DNA of 64,000 nt from Strongylocentrotus purpuratus (taxonomy: Eukaryota > Echinodermata > Echinoidea > Camarodonta > Strongylocentrotidae). A program made the translations under genes and the position numbers. Positions within the stretch are counted from its first letter, which is position 1. Each line of letters begins with the position of its first letter. A model generated the notes under the pieces. The model did no database searches. It worked only from the letters and a program-made list of their open reading frames with translations, and was not told where the DNA came from. Shown one piece after another: positions 34,186 to 44,691 of the stretch. The stretch is from the NCBI RefSeq assembly GCF_000002235.5, contig NW_022145613.1, positions 10,230,429 through 10,294,428 of the forward strand, read 5' to 3'.

Positions 34186-36746
34186 GGGAGAGAGGGGGGG
34201 GGGGTATACAAGATACGCGACTGCAAGTTTAAATACAATCACTTGAATTTGATAATCTAGGGTTATCGTGATTTATAGTGTCTTTAACCAATGGGTTTCG
34301 AACCACTGTTCTGTTCTACGCGTGAACCATCGCACCCCTTACATTGATTTGTAATTGTTGTTTTTTGTTTGCTAGTTTTTTTTAATTGCAGAGAATCAAA
34401 CCAACATATTCAAATTGTGTCACGCGAAATCTCGAATTCGTACTTGTTATCGTATTCGACGGTCACGCCAGCGAAGTCGACGTTGGGACAGGAGATGATG
34501 AAGACGAAGAGAGCAGCGAGAGATATGGTGAGGACCCCGATACAGAACTTGATCATGCCTTTGAACTCGAGCTTGAAGTACCGCACGATGAGCCCACCGA
34601 CGATGCAGCCGATGAGACTGGATGGGATGACCATTACGCCTGCATGGTTTGGAGAAAGAGTATAAAACGTTGTCTAAGGGTTTATTCCGATTTAGCAACA
34701 TGAAGTATTTGAAAGGTGGATGCTATTCCCCTTAAGATACCTGGTTGTAGGAGAGAATTCCTAACTATACCAAAAGCTTTCCTGACATAGCAACACTAGT
34801 ATGTCAATAAGTCCAGATAGTGACACCTAAATGTATACCTGGTTGGAGAAGACTTAGTGAAGAGCCTTTTCTCTTAACTTTTGCTTTCCTGACATAGCAG
34901 CACTAATGTTTCAAGTTGGAATCCATCATTAGAGATACATACAGTATTTGTATATCAAGTTGTAGAAGGCATTGTGTATCTTAGTTTATCTTATATTTTG
35001 CTGATATAGCAACAATAATGTTTTTTATGTCGATTCCATCCTTATGGATAGATGAAGAAAACATAAAGAATACTTAAACATTTTTCCCCTTAATTTTCCG
35101 ACTTGTTTTTGTATGATGGATTCATCATAATATAAGCTTTTATTCACATTAGGCTAATGAGAATAATTCGTCACCAGGCTTTACTGAAGAACAAAAAAAA
35201 TCAATGACATGTTTTTTTTTTTCCTACCAATTATATAGTAAAATCATTGGCGACCAGAGGTATCAACCGAATAGTTCATGACGAGGCGGTCTTGAAAATC
35301 CATCATTTGTTATATCCATACCTACTGCAATCGCACCCATCCACCGGCATTCCGGGGTCATTTTATTCCAATAAAATAGTTCGTCACCCGGTTAAACAGT
35401 AACGAGCACGGAGATTAATCCTCCATAACCTTGCACCACGCCAATAACAAAGGTCAAGGCATGCATGACCTACTCTTAGTAGGTGCATGGTCAAGGAAAG
35501 TCTTTGTCTCACACGCTGGGCAAGTATCAGAATCACAGAAACGTAAGTAGAGCTGCAGAAGAGAGAGAGCAAGACGCCCCCTCTCACCAAGCCTGGCGGA
35601 AATCATCGAAATCGATGGGTGGCGCCAACAAACCCAACAGCTGCAAAACTCACCGGCAACCAGGGCAGCCGTGCCCGATGTGAAGTTGAACTGAGACTCG
35701 AGATACTTGGGTCCAAAGACGGCGATACTGGCCAGGATAAACCATTCCGTGCAGGAAGCACCGTTCAGACACATGAATGGGAGGTTCTTGAGGAGGTTTA
35801 CGGCAGCCTTGGGGAAGTCCTTGATCTTGTTGCCGAACCCTGCCCGAGCATTGAAGGTGGAGCCCTTCTGAGCCTCCTCTTTGCGGGCCGCGTTCAGTGC
35901 GATGGAACCTGCAGGCGAGGAATAAATAAATAGAGATTACCATTTATTTTACTGTAACAAAAGATGATAAAAATAATATCTTATATTGCCGACGGTAGTC
36001 TCATCAGTATTGATAATGCTCTTTTCCAATGGCTCTGCAATTATTAATACCCCAGTATTTCCAGGTACCCACTAACACCGTGGTCGAGAGAGTAGAATAC
36101 ACTGATACATAATGGGCATAGGTTGCAAACAACGAAAAACTATCGTCACAGATCATGTCGTCATCTTCCTTTTTTGTTAAAGATACAATATCATCATACA
36201 GAAGAATACAAGTAAGACGTCAACGATGTCTTCAGCATTATTCAATTACGACACGTCGACTAATGCGAGACAATTGTAAAGATAGGATTTCGTCACCATA
36301 GAGGCAGATCGACATCCGTAGTTATGGAAATTCAACATTTACCATGTAAAACATTATAGCATTTAACGATTGAAGAATTGTTTTCATGGTGATGACGTCG
36401 GGTTTTCCAGTTTTTCAAGTCATTCGCATTTCGTTATGCATTTCAATTTATTATAATTCAACCAATCGCGGTCGCCTATCATTCCGACAAACATTATCGT
36501 CTTATATTCAAGGGAAATTCTAGTAAGGTAATAAATAGCCTGCATCAAGAAAGACACCCCTCACAAAGACCCCCCTTCAAAAACAACCCTTCCATTTTTT
36601 ATATACTACGTTGAACTACGGCCCGTAATAACCCGTGAAAGCTTTACAGAATTTTAGTATATTGAGGCATGATGACAAGAAAGGCAATTTCTGCATCGGC
36701 AAACAGCCCCCATCCCCTACATGTATATCCCCATAAACTTAACCCC

Positions 36747-36782
<36 letters not shown>

Positions 36783-39299
36783 ATGAACCTGAAAAAGATT
36801 TATAGGAAATCCCAGGTATAATGACAGGAAAAGCAATTGCTGCATCCACAAAGAGCCCCCAGTACAATCCCCACCCCACCCCCATCATTCACCCTTCACA
36901 CCATTCTGAAGTATGGTATATATTAACCTGGTAAAGCTCTAGGGAATCCTATCAGAGGTATGATGACAAAAAAGGCGAGAGCTGCATCGATGAAGAAACC
37001 CATCCACCAACCACCAATCCAGAGAGGACTCTCAGGCGTCAATCCAAAGCTATCAAGAAAAATATACACATACACCCACACTATTATCAGTAATGATAGT
37101 AATAGTAATATGCGCAAGAGGTGACTCCAATAGTACTATTTACTGAGGGGCGCAGCGAAGTCACCGAGGCCCATAGTTTTAACCAGTAGCTCGAATAGAA
37201 GGCATGGTATATTTTTTATATCCTGCATCAAAAATTTATTTTATAAAAAAAATAGTTAAAAAAATATTTTAAAAAACTTTTTTGGAAGAAAAAAAATTAG
37301 AAAAAAAAAATGTCAATTTTTGTCTAAAAAGATTTATTTTTTTAATTTTTTTATTAAATTAAGATTTGAAGAAAAAAAAAATTCAATTAAAAAAATAAAA
37401 AATTCACATTTTTTTTCAACTCCCAAATAGTACTCCCAAATAGTACTCTCATATAGTACTTTCTAAAAATAGTTCTGGTCGTGGGACGAGCTCTCAACCA
37501 ATTAAAAGCCAACAACTTTTTGATGCAGGATATAATACTATTTCCTGAGGGGCACAGCCCCGAAGCAAATGGTACTTTTGGGGTCACCGAGGCCAATAGT
37601 TTTAAACCCGTACCTCGAAAAGTAGGCAGAGTATAAATTTGTTTTATATCCTGCATCAAAAATTAATTTAAAAAAAAAATACATTTTTGATGCAGGATAT
37701 AATTATAAATATATCCCCCCAATTGCAATTAAGTATTGTGGGGGCCTGCAATTTGGGAAGGGGTGTACCCTGGTCAAGATACATTAATGGAGTAACCAAA
37801 GAAAGCGCGGAAAATATATTTTATCCACCACTTTGGCATTCCTTAATCATTGATGAATTCATCATAGCATTGAATTTGGATACCATGCAGCAAATTTCGC
37901 ATAAGGTGACGATTTTTATTGCTGGAACGTCAACCTTTCGTTTCCTCGGATATTTGGAGCAAAGAAATCTGGCAAATTTTTGACACTTTATTTTGAGTGA
38001 TTTCGTCATTGAAATACACTACATAAGAAATGAAATATACCACTAGACCACAATCACTACCCGAATGTGAGATGAGGGTTCCCCAAATATTGGTAATTTC
38101 TTAATTCACGGGGGTCTGCAGTACCGCCCCTCCCTGTCGTACATCTATGTATGGAGGATATTAAGAAGAGGTTAAACTCACTCGTCTGGATCTACATTGA
38201 CGTCTACATAGAAGGTTAGAAAGAGTCCACCGAGAATGTAGCCAATAGCCGGTCCTAATGTCGACATAGCCTGGAATATACCTGTCAAAAATATATAATA
38301 GGGTTAAAGTGTGAATCACCTGATTGCAAAAAGGAGATGAGCATGCACTAAAAATGTGTTCTAAAAGGTCGCAGTTAATGTCTCGACTCCAGTTGAATAA
38401 GAAACTTTTGCCTGGCGTGTAGTTCTCTTTTACTTCAATAATTAGGATCAGATTTGTGAAAACATCACAATCTATCATCTGCTTGGTGGTTAACATATAG
38501 AAGGGGGAAGAAGAACACTTTGGCAAAGGTTAAGTTGTGAACAAATCGGAAAGTAAATGTTTAATTTACTTGTCTAAAAAGAATCGCTACCTTGTAGTAT
38601 TTTCTAATAATATTTACCATAGATTCTTTTTATCCATACATTAACGAATAAATGTCATTTTCCTGTCAAATTATCTGTTTTTATGTGCGCAATCTTAAAT
38701 ATAAATAAACCAGGCAAAATTAAGTGAAAATAAAGAAAGGGACGGGAAAGGGTGTGGGAGGGGGGAGGAGGGGGTCATCATTTTATTGTTCGACCGTATA
38801 ATCTGTGATCATCCTTACTATAGACTAAACTGAAAGTGGGGGTGAAGGGGATGGATATTTACCTATGTAAATGGCGACTAACGTAGGTTTGACGTTATCA
38901 TCTATATATGTAAGACCCAGTGTGTAGATAGGTGAGGCACCAAGCCCGTGAAGAACCTGCGCTGCTATGAACACCGCGTAGTATTTGCTCAGACCGGTCT
39001 CGCCTGGCGCGCAGCCTCCGTTGTCGGTACCGTTGATGGCGCAGGTCGAGATATCTGACGCCTGCATGAAATAGAGATGGCGGGAGAGAGAGGGGAAGAG
39101 AGACAGAGACAGAGAGAGGGGATGAGGGAGGGGAGGGAGAGGAGGAGATTGGGAGGGAAAGAAGAGGGATGGTTAGGGGAGAGGAAAGGGATATGGAGGA
39201 GAGGGGTAGGAAGAGGAGGGATGGGAAGGGGAGAGGGAGAGACAGGGAGAGAGAGAGAGAGGGAGGAAAAGGGAAAATATATATAGAGATAGTGAGAGC

Positions 39300-39334
<35 letters not shown>

Positions 39335-40169
39335 AGAGGGATACATATACGTAAATATTTACTTTCTTCTTCTTCCTGACGAAAAAACATTTTCCAGAAT
39401 ACTGAATACTAGAGCGTCGCTTGAACATAAATGTCGTATAGGGGTGTTGCCAACTTGTTTGACGAAATGTTCCAGAAAGTAAATAATTTGAGGATAAGGG
39501 GGGGGGGGAGGTACTCATATTTGTTCAGCTTGTCCACTAGAGACTAGTTCTCCTTGAAAGAAGAAGCCCCGCACGACATGGTTTATTTGAATACAATTTG
39601 AAGAATTAGAAAATTGGTTAGGGGAAATACTATGAAGAAGATTTCAAGAGCTACATCATGTCTATTGTTATTAATTACTAAAACTATCCTATAGCCAAAT
39701 TCTTCAGTTTTGAATGAGCGGTATTATTATTATTGCAACCCCGGCTCATCCAACAATACCCCTACTTACATCCCTGGGTTCGTAGTAGTCCGTGGCGAAG
39801 TGAGGCAGCGTAAAGAGCAGGGACCCCATCGCAAAGACAAACGCCCCCACGCCCAGCCACCTGGGCTTGTGGCTCTTCTCGCCGAGGTAGGTGACGAAGA
39901 CGATGACGATCATGACGGAGAAGTCGTAGCAGCTGGAGATGAAGCCGCTGCGGGCGCTGGTCAGGCTGAAGCGACGTTCGAGCGTGGTGGTGATCACGTA
40001 GATGATCCCGTTGACGGTCATGCTTTGTGCGATGACGAAGAGACAGAGGAAGAGGAGGTAGCCCTTGGAATTATTGAAGCACTGTGAGAGAGAAAGAGAG
40101 AGAGATGGAGAGAGAGAGAGAGAGGGGAGGGGTGGAGAGAGAGAGATAGGGAGAGATGGAGAGAGATAA

Positions 40170-40219
<50 letters not shown>

Positions 40220-41065
40220 AGAGAAAGAGAGAGAAAGAGGAACAAGTGGAGAGGATTTATTATAGCATCTAGATGTCCGTGATAGATTCGTGGTGATGAT
40301 ATGATCAATTATCATGATGGCCATTTTACGTAATGATTTCATTTTATTTTCTAAACGAGTTAAGATGCATGGTATACAGATAGCCAATTGCCGTGGCCAT
40401 GAAAGTCCTGTTTACATTAAGCTAACCATCTTTCTTTTTTGTACCAACCCACTCTATACGTCTTCCAACTGTTTCTGTATTCTGTTTAATCTTGTTCTCT
40501 GTTTAGTTTTACCCGATGTATACAGTAAAGGCATACACCCAATGGTGGTCCATAAACTCTGAGTCAAGAACCAACATATCGCACCAAGAATTAAATATAC
40601 CGGAGCCCCGTTGCAGGAACTTACCACTGATGGTAACTTTGCCATCAATATTAACTACCATGGCAACATCACTGAACATCCAATGAAAGCAAGGTTCCAG
40701 GGAAGTTATCGTCGATGGCAAAGTTACCACCAATACTAAGTTTGATGCAACCGGGTCCGAATTGTCATCATGAGAATGATTACCTGTATGAATCCCGGTC
40801 TGATGCCGAACCATCCGCACTTTGGATTATCGTAATCATCGTCTTCCACATCGTCTACCATTTCATTATTTATACCGTTCGTTTTCCCGTGATCCTCGAC
40901 ATCACCGGCCTTGTCCTCGTCGAGATCGACGTTATCGTAGGCCGTGTTGACGTATGTGTTTTCCTGGTCGGGTGCGTTCGTCTCATCGTCCAGGTCGACG
41001 TCCTTGTGGGCTGTGTTCATATATACGTTTTCCTGGTCGTCGGCCTGTGTACCCCTGGATTCCAT
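30098..41065 (-). CDS. SLCO4-like: OATP-B: family-4-like organic anion transporter, eleven coding exons, exon 10 one base short
   Basis: This is a 12-helix OATP closest in recalled sequence to vertebrate SLCO4A1/4C1: CGWFGIRPGFIQ then FNNSKG, YTLGLTYIDDNV, CGSDNVLYYSPCHAGC. Vertebrate family 4 members carry thyroid hormone, prostaglandins and steroid conjugates; the substrate here is unknown. Exons: 41065-40784, 40081-39770, 39061-38863, 38281-38182, 37049-36928, 35908-35654, 34639-34444, 33439-33277, 32387-32218, 31154-31091, 30408-30098. The ATG is backed by an in-frame TGA 15 bases upstream. Phases match OATP-C exactly except that exon 10 is 64 rather than 65 bases and reads into TAG. With 65 bases the protein would be 724 residues, the same as OATP-C. 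The acidic N-terminus repeats a Y-x-N motif, and the C-terminus TSKF could be a PDZ ligand. A partial second copy of the last exon follows the stop. Poly-G elements abut the donors of exons 8 and 9. Confidence 0.9.
30455..30650 (+). repeat. Interspersed repeat family X, copy 3 (OATP-B intron 10)
   Basis: A diverged copy: CATCAATACTAGTGAACAGG at the start, then the shared AAGAAAAAGAGGATCATGG and AGAGGGAGCAAGTAGCTA blocks. It ends with GTGGCTTTAAG. It begins about 45 bases from the exon 11 acceptor. Confidence 0.75.
31091..31154 (-). CDS. OATP-B coding exon 10 (microexon, one base short)
   Basis: Between acceptor CTACAG and donor GTAAGA it reads RCVANSQKAFALGS, then IHYYIGH and a TAG. In OATP-A and OATP-C the matching exon is 65 bases and ends R-x-LG in phase 1; here it is 64. 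One extra base near ATCGGG would give IRALG. Exons 9 and 11 fit on either side, so this is either a base error or a real truncating change. Confidence 0.75.
31866..32199. mobile_element. Nested poly-C elements beside OATP-B exon 9
   Basis: Parts of both the GCGCGTAC and GGATCC families are seen: GGCTGAGTCGTTGCGAAATT, TCCTGCGTACGCTACTG, and ATTCCTGGATCCGCCACTG at the end. On the minus strand the element starts about 18 bases after the exon 9 donor. Confidence 0.75.
32218..32387 (-). CDS. OATP-B coding exon 9 (end of Kazal loop, helix 10)
   Basis: After TTTTAG it reads EYSDCSCIDASQDG, then GKCGYECPQQNLFLALLFIM, and ends SITAMLR at CAG|GTAAGG, phase 2. It completes the cysteine loop and encodes helix 10. 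Confidence 0.9.
32972..33275. mobile_element. GCGCGTAC poly-C element abutting OATP-B exon 8 donor
   Basis: It starts CAGGCGCGTACGCAGG and has the family core AAATGTCAAATTTTCAAATT. The expected second terminus is missing: after TTTAAAAATGTTAGCCCC the poly-C run passes straight into ATACCTTG, the exon 8 splice donor. Confidence 0.8.
33277..33439 (-). CDS. OATP-B coding exon 8 (Kazal-like domain)
   Basis: It encodes SLPFTGDEGNLTAPCNADC, then YDPVCGSDNVLYYSPCHAGC, ending VDDVK in phase 0. The donor is AAG|GTATGG and the intron becomes a G run within four bases, so the splice site borders a poly-G element. Confidence 0.92.
33463..33856 (+). mobile_element. Inverted-repeat family Z, short copy (OATP-B intron 7)
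   Basis: It starts TTTAAAGATAAAGTTGAGTT and ends CAACCTTCTCTTTAA. It shares GGTCATGCGATTG, AGAAAAGGTTGAT and TGTACTGCAAGGTTCTGGAA with 57155-57345 and the OATP-A copy. It begins only 24 bases from exon 8, so it lies against the splice acceptor. Confidence 0.75.
34154..34203. repeat. AG microsatellite (OATP-B intron 7)
   Basis: GAGAGAG run ending in a G tract. Confidence 0.9.
34444..34639 (-). CDS. OATP-B coding exon 7 (helices 8-9)
   Basis: It encodes GVMVIPSSLIGCIVGGLIV, then IKFCIGVLTISLAALFVF and FAGVTVEYDN, phase 2 out at a GTACGA donor. Length (196 bases) equals OATP-C exon 7. Confidence 0.92.
35654..35908 (-). CDS. OATP-B coding exon 6 (cytoplasmic loop and helix 7)
   Basis: It encodes GSIALNAARKEEAQKGS, then KIKDFPKAAVNLLKNLPFM and FGPKYLESQFNFTSG, phase 1 in and out. 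FGPKYLESQF is a strong OATP match. Confidence 0.92.
36752..36780. repeat. CT microsatellite (OATP-B intron 5)
   Basis: TCTCTCTC run about 150 bases downstream of exon 5 in the direction of transcription. Confidence 0.9.
36928..37049 (-). CDS. OATP-B coding exon 5 (helix 6, WIGGWW signature)
   Basis: It encodes FGLTPESPLWIGGWWMGFF and onward to IGFPRALPG, phase 2 in and 1 out, with donor CCAG|GTTAAT. WIGGWW replaces the usual WIGAWW. Confidence 0.92.
37126..37706. repeat. TGATGCAGGATATA repeat cluster (OATP-B intron 4)
   Basis: The motif TATATCCTGCATCAAAAA occurs directly at about 37217 and 37651 and inverted at about 37517 and 37684. GTCACCGAGGCCxATAGTTT occurs at about 37161 and 37581. AT-rich A/T runs fill the middle. 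It appears to be two nested or tandem element copies in the intron between exons 4 and 5. Confidence 0.65.
38182..38281 (-). CDS. OATP-B coding exon 4 (helix 5)
   Basis: One hundred bases encode GIFQAMSTLGPAIGYILGG and onward to VNVDPD, phase 1 in and 2 out. LGPA-x-GY-x-LGG is the helix 5 signature. Confidence 0.92.
38863..39061 (-). CDS. OATP-B coding exon 3 (helix 4)
   Basis: It follows ATGCAG and encodes ASDISTCAINGTDNGGC, then LHGLGASPIYTLGLTYIDD, phase 1 out at ATAG|GTAAAT. HGLGA-x-P-x-YTLG is strongly conserved in OATPs. Confidence 0.93.
39070..39335. repeat. AG-rich tract upstream of OATP-B exon 3
   Basis: A long purine-rich stretch on the plus strand, CT-rich on the sense strand. 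It runs up to the exon 3 acceptor and may serve as an oversized pyrimidine tract. Open frames over it are spurious. Confidence 0.9.
39770..40081 (-). CDS. OATP-B coding exon 2 (helices 1-3)
   Basis: It encodes CFNNSKGYLLFLCLFV, then TTTLERRFSLTSARSGFIS and KSHKPRWLG, ending in phase 0 at GAT|GTAAGT. The 3' splice site sits directly at the end of a long sense-strand CT-rich tract. Confidence 0.93.
40083..40245. repeat. AG-rich tract upstream of OATP-B exon 2
   Basis: Sense strand is CT-rich for about 160 bases directly up to the CTCACAG acceptor of exon 2. Confidence 0.92.
40784..41065 (-). CDS. OATP-B coding exon 1 (acidic N-terminal tail)
   Basis: It encodes 94 residues from MESRGTQADDQ to RPGFIQ and ends in phase 0 at CAG|GTAATC. 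It has a two-fold internal repeat (DQENVYMNTA, DQENTYVNTA) rich in Asp and Glu. CGWFGIRPGFIQ just before helix 1 matches the family-4 pattern. The acceptor-like TTCAAATCAG at about 41098 suggests an upstream noncoding exon. Confidence 0.85.
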
Positions 41066-44049
41066 GTTGAAATGAACTCAGGGTAACGCCGGATCGAACA
41101 CTGATTTGAAAACCGAAACAAAAAAACATCATTTTAAGTTAACCACACATCCTCCGGAGACTGTTGCTCTGGGTTTTCAAAATAATACATAATCATTTAC
41201 ATAAATTAACAATTATTTCTTCATTATACAGAGTTATAAAGTTTTCAGTACATTAAATAAGATGCATACAAACACAAATATTTTTTTCAATGAAAAAAGA
41301 TAATTACAAAAAACGCAGGAGACCGCCATCATGAGCACTAGTTGAGTTCCTAACTTGAACCCAGGAACCAACACTAGAAATAACACTGTCCTGAAACATG
41401 GGCCAAAACAATGACCATAACCCTAACCATTACCCTTTATTTGTGATGAAATACAGCCCGGAGCTAGGGAGCAAAATATTGTCGGATCTATCGTTCTTCT
41501 TATTTTGTTTGGTAATTACTAATACGTGTACCTTTAATTGATAGGGGATACAAAATTAAAGTGGTTTTAAATGGTTTGATCTCTGATAATGTGTGTTTTA
41601 TTGTGCCCTATATACAAATAAGATAAGAAATCAAAATTTGTAATGCCAATCTTCAGGGCCTTTACAAGATTATTTTTTTGTGATGATTGTTTTGTTTTCA
41701 AGAAGTTTGAAGACCTGATTAATTTTCCTATCTATTGACCTCATCACAACTGATCTATTTGAAAACAAATTATGGCCCGATTTGAAAAGAGCCAAGTCAT
41801 TTTGGTGACCGACAAGTGTAATTCAACAATGGCTATGTAAAATGATAAGTACTATTGCATATATAATAATTTTGTAAATCGAACTATTGATTCTCTGATT
41901 CTCTGATAACCGAATGATGAGTTCTTTCATTTAAATGCACTTAATGGATATTCTCTTTTGTATTAGTCAAAATTAGTTGTTGCTAGATTGACTCTTCTTA
42001 TACATGTACCTCTGTCGAGCACAGGATACATGATGATGCAGATATAGTAAATGGCAGGGAAACACAATCGCAACAACTTTCGAGAAATCAACTTATGGCA
42101 ATTTCTATGGCCTTATACGTCGCCTCTTAAAACGAGTAGGCATTACAATCATGTATTACGTAAACAGAACATGATAACTATGGGACATCAAATAGTGTAT
42201 TGAAATTGCCTTTGACTTAATGTTTTCGACAGTAGTTGCGATGATGTTGAAAGGACTTTAATTAATTACCGAATGGCATAGAATGCAAGAAAAGCATCCC
42301 TTACAGTTTTAAGAAATTTGAAATTTCATAAACTAATCCGAAGATCATAGGAAAAATGAGATGAGAAATTTAAAGGAGTTCCAGACCACTGCCATTACGC
42401 ATATTATATTGCTTTCCTTCATTTAAATCGAGGGTTGGTATTATGTATTTTCTAATTCAATCCCACCCGTAGATTATTTGGTATAGCGCATTTTCCTTGT
42501 AGTTACAAAGCTCTTTGGAATAATTTGCTCCACAGTGTACATGTAGTATAATAACACTTCAAAAAAAACACCAGTTGAGCTATTATAAACAAAATCAGAG
42601 TAATCCATGCTCTCTTCCAAAAAGAAATTGGGAGTAAAATAATTACTTAACAACACACAAGAAAAATGTTTCACTACAAAAGATCCGAGAATAACAATAA
42701 GGGTTTGGCATTAAATTCAGATATTGCGGTTTAAAGGTCATGCCCGGCGTAATGACAAGATTTCAACTTGAGAAAATTAATCACAAATTAAACACACAGC
42801 TCAAAGGTGAAGTAAGCTTTAAAGTAAGTTATCTGTTTACGATCATATCAAAATTGATTTGTTTTTTCGACCAAGACGATGACTGGACATAATTCTAACA
42901 CTGGAACTGATTGAAAGTTATCAATAATTCTATGGTATTGTTTTTTTTTTGCAGTATGCAAAGAAAACGGATTGGTTCTGCAGAAAGTCAGTAAGAATAT
43001 AATGGCATAAATCAGAATGATTTCAAAATAGAAAGCGACTTGAAGGAAAATAGAAGAATAATTTTTTTTTTAATTAAAAAAAAGACAGAGACATGTATAT
43101 GAAAATGAACGAGAAATAATATAAACAATACAAAGTAAATATAATGACGTAAGATTAAAAAGAATTAGTAGAATTATATCAATGCTTAAAAGGGCGTTTC
43201 CTTGTTTTCATTTATTAAGTAAACCCGGGTGTAATAGTAACAGTATCAGTGACAAACAATGATACAACCTCATTCAGGATCCCTGCGAGATAAAACAATG
43301 TATCCCTAATTCTGACAGAGAGTAGTGGCGTGTCTAGGGTTTTGAACTCGAGTGGGGGTGGGGGGGGGGCAAGGACGGCGATCACGGGGGGGGGGGGGGC
43401 GGGGGACACATCTCACCCTTGATTGTGATTTAGGGGGAGATCATCCCCAAAGGTTTTAAGAACAAATGTAATTATGTTTCCTCACAAACCCTTCCCCACT
43501 CAGTCATTAAGCTTCCTTGGTTGTGCCCCCCCCCCCCCCGTGTTAGAACCTGCCTCCCTTGAGGGGCGTTCGCCTCGACCAAGTCCAAATGCATACATCT
43601 ATGCTAACGGGAGGTGATAGCAAAAATATACAGGGAGCCGATGCCCCAAAAACATTATTAGTGCATGTAATGCCCGTCGACCAAAGCATAAAGGGGTCCC
43701 CCCCCCTCTTCATGTCTGGCTCCACCTCTGGACCGATTCAATGCTAATGACGCTCATTCGCTTTAATTAGTAACCTGTCTGTTTGCTTAAAAGGGAACCA
43801 CTATTTGATACCGAATGGATTTAGTGTGATAGAGCTATCTTGAATTTATCAGTTCGGTGTTATAAGCTTAATGCTACCACAGCAGATTGTATAATTCTGA
43901 TTTGAAAGAATTGGTCCATATTGTAGGCCTAATGCATTATTTAATGCATTGTTATTGTTGTAGTAACATGAATATAATATCAATCAATGGGCATTTTATA
44001 ATACTGAAAACAAAGTTAAACTAAAAAAGGAAAGAAAGTAAAAAAAAAA

Positions 44050-44166
44050 AAAAACCAAGAGAGAGAGACAGAGACAGACAGAGACAGAGAGAGAGTAACA
44101 GATACAGAGACAGAAAGACAGACAGACAGATATATAGACAGATATATAGACAGAGAAAGAGACAGA
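44050..44166. repeat. GA/ACAG microsatellite
   Basis: GAGAGACAGAGACAGACAG-type repeats with TATAGACAGA interruptions. Confidence 0.92.
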
Positions 44167-44535
44167 GAACGAAATAAATCGACATCGTCCTACATCATCT
44201 TTAAAGCATTTGCGTAATGAGAGGTTAATTTCATGAATAACGTCCACGTATCCATCCATGCGCAGTCCCGAATTTTGCTACACTTTGCACAATTCATTTA
44301 ATTTACGCCCTTAAACATAATTGCTAACATATTCATACTGCTAAGCAGACTATATATTTTTTCCTGCTTTTTTAAAATCACATCAAATTTGCTGTCGTTT
44401 CGTACCAACAATGGTATTGATTGCTTGCTTGATTGTTGATTGGTTGATTGATTGGTTATGAATCTCGATGCAGGTCGTTGATACATCTGAATATATACAA
44501 GTAATTAGATAAATAAAATGCAATTTGGTTATTTC

Positions 44536-44691
44536 TACACTGCAAATTCGTTGTGTAACGTTGTGTAACGACTTTACACAAAATCGGATGGTTCACTCCT
44601 AACACAGGGGTTTTGTTAAGTTGTGTAAAAAAAAACCAATATAACACAACAATTTTGCAGAGTAAAGTTGTGTAACGAATCTGCAGTTTAG
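44536..44691. mobile_element. Small inverted-repeat element with TTGTGTAACG motifs
   Basis: The left end CACTGCAAATTCGTTGTG and right end AACGAATCTGCAGTTTAG are inverse. TTGTGTAACG or its complement occurs several times inside. Confidence 0.65.

Noticed and set aside
34285-34345. tRNA gene on the minus strand (GTGGTTCGAAACC)
   Set aside because: A box-B-like motif is present but no cloverleaf or clear box A; probably chance or a SINE fragment.
38898-39518. 206-residue and overlapping frames rich in Leu-Ser-Pro on the minus strand
   Set aside because: They read through the CT microsatellite of OATP-B intron 2; only the exon 3 part (39061-38863) is coding, in another frame.
39746-40387. 213-residue frame on the minus strand taken as one protein
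   Set aside because: Its first part is CT-repeat intron; the real exon starts after CTCACAG at 40081.
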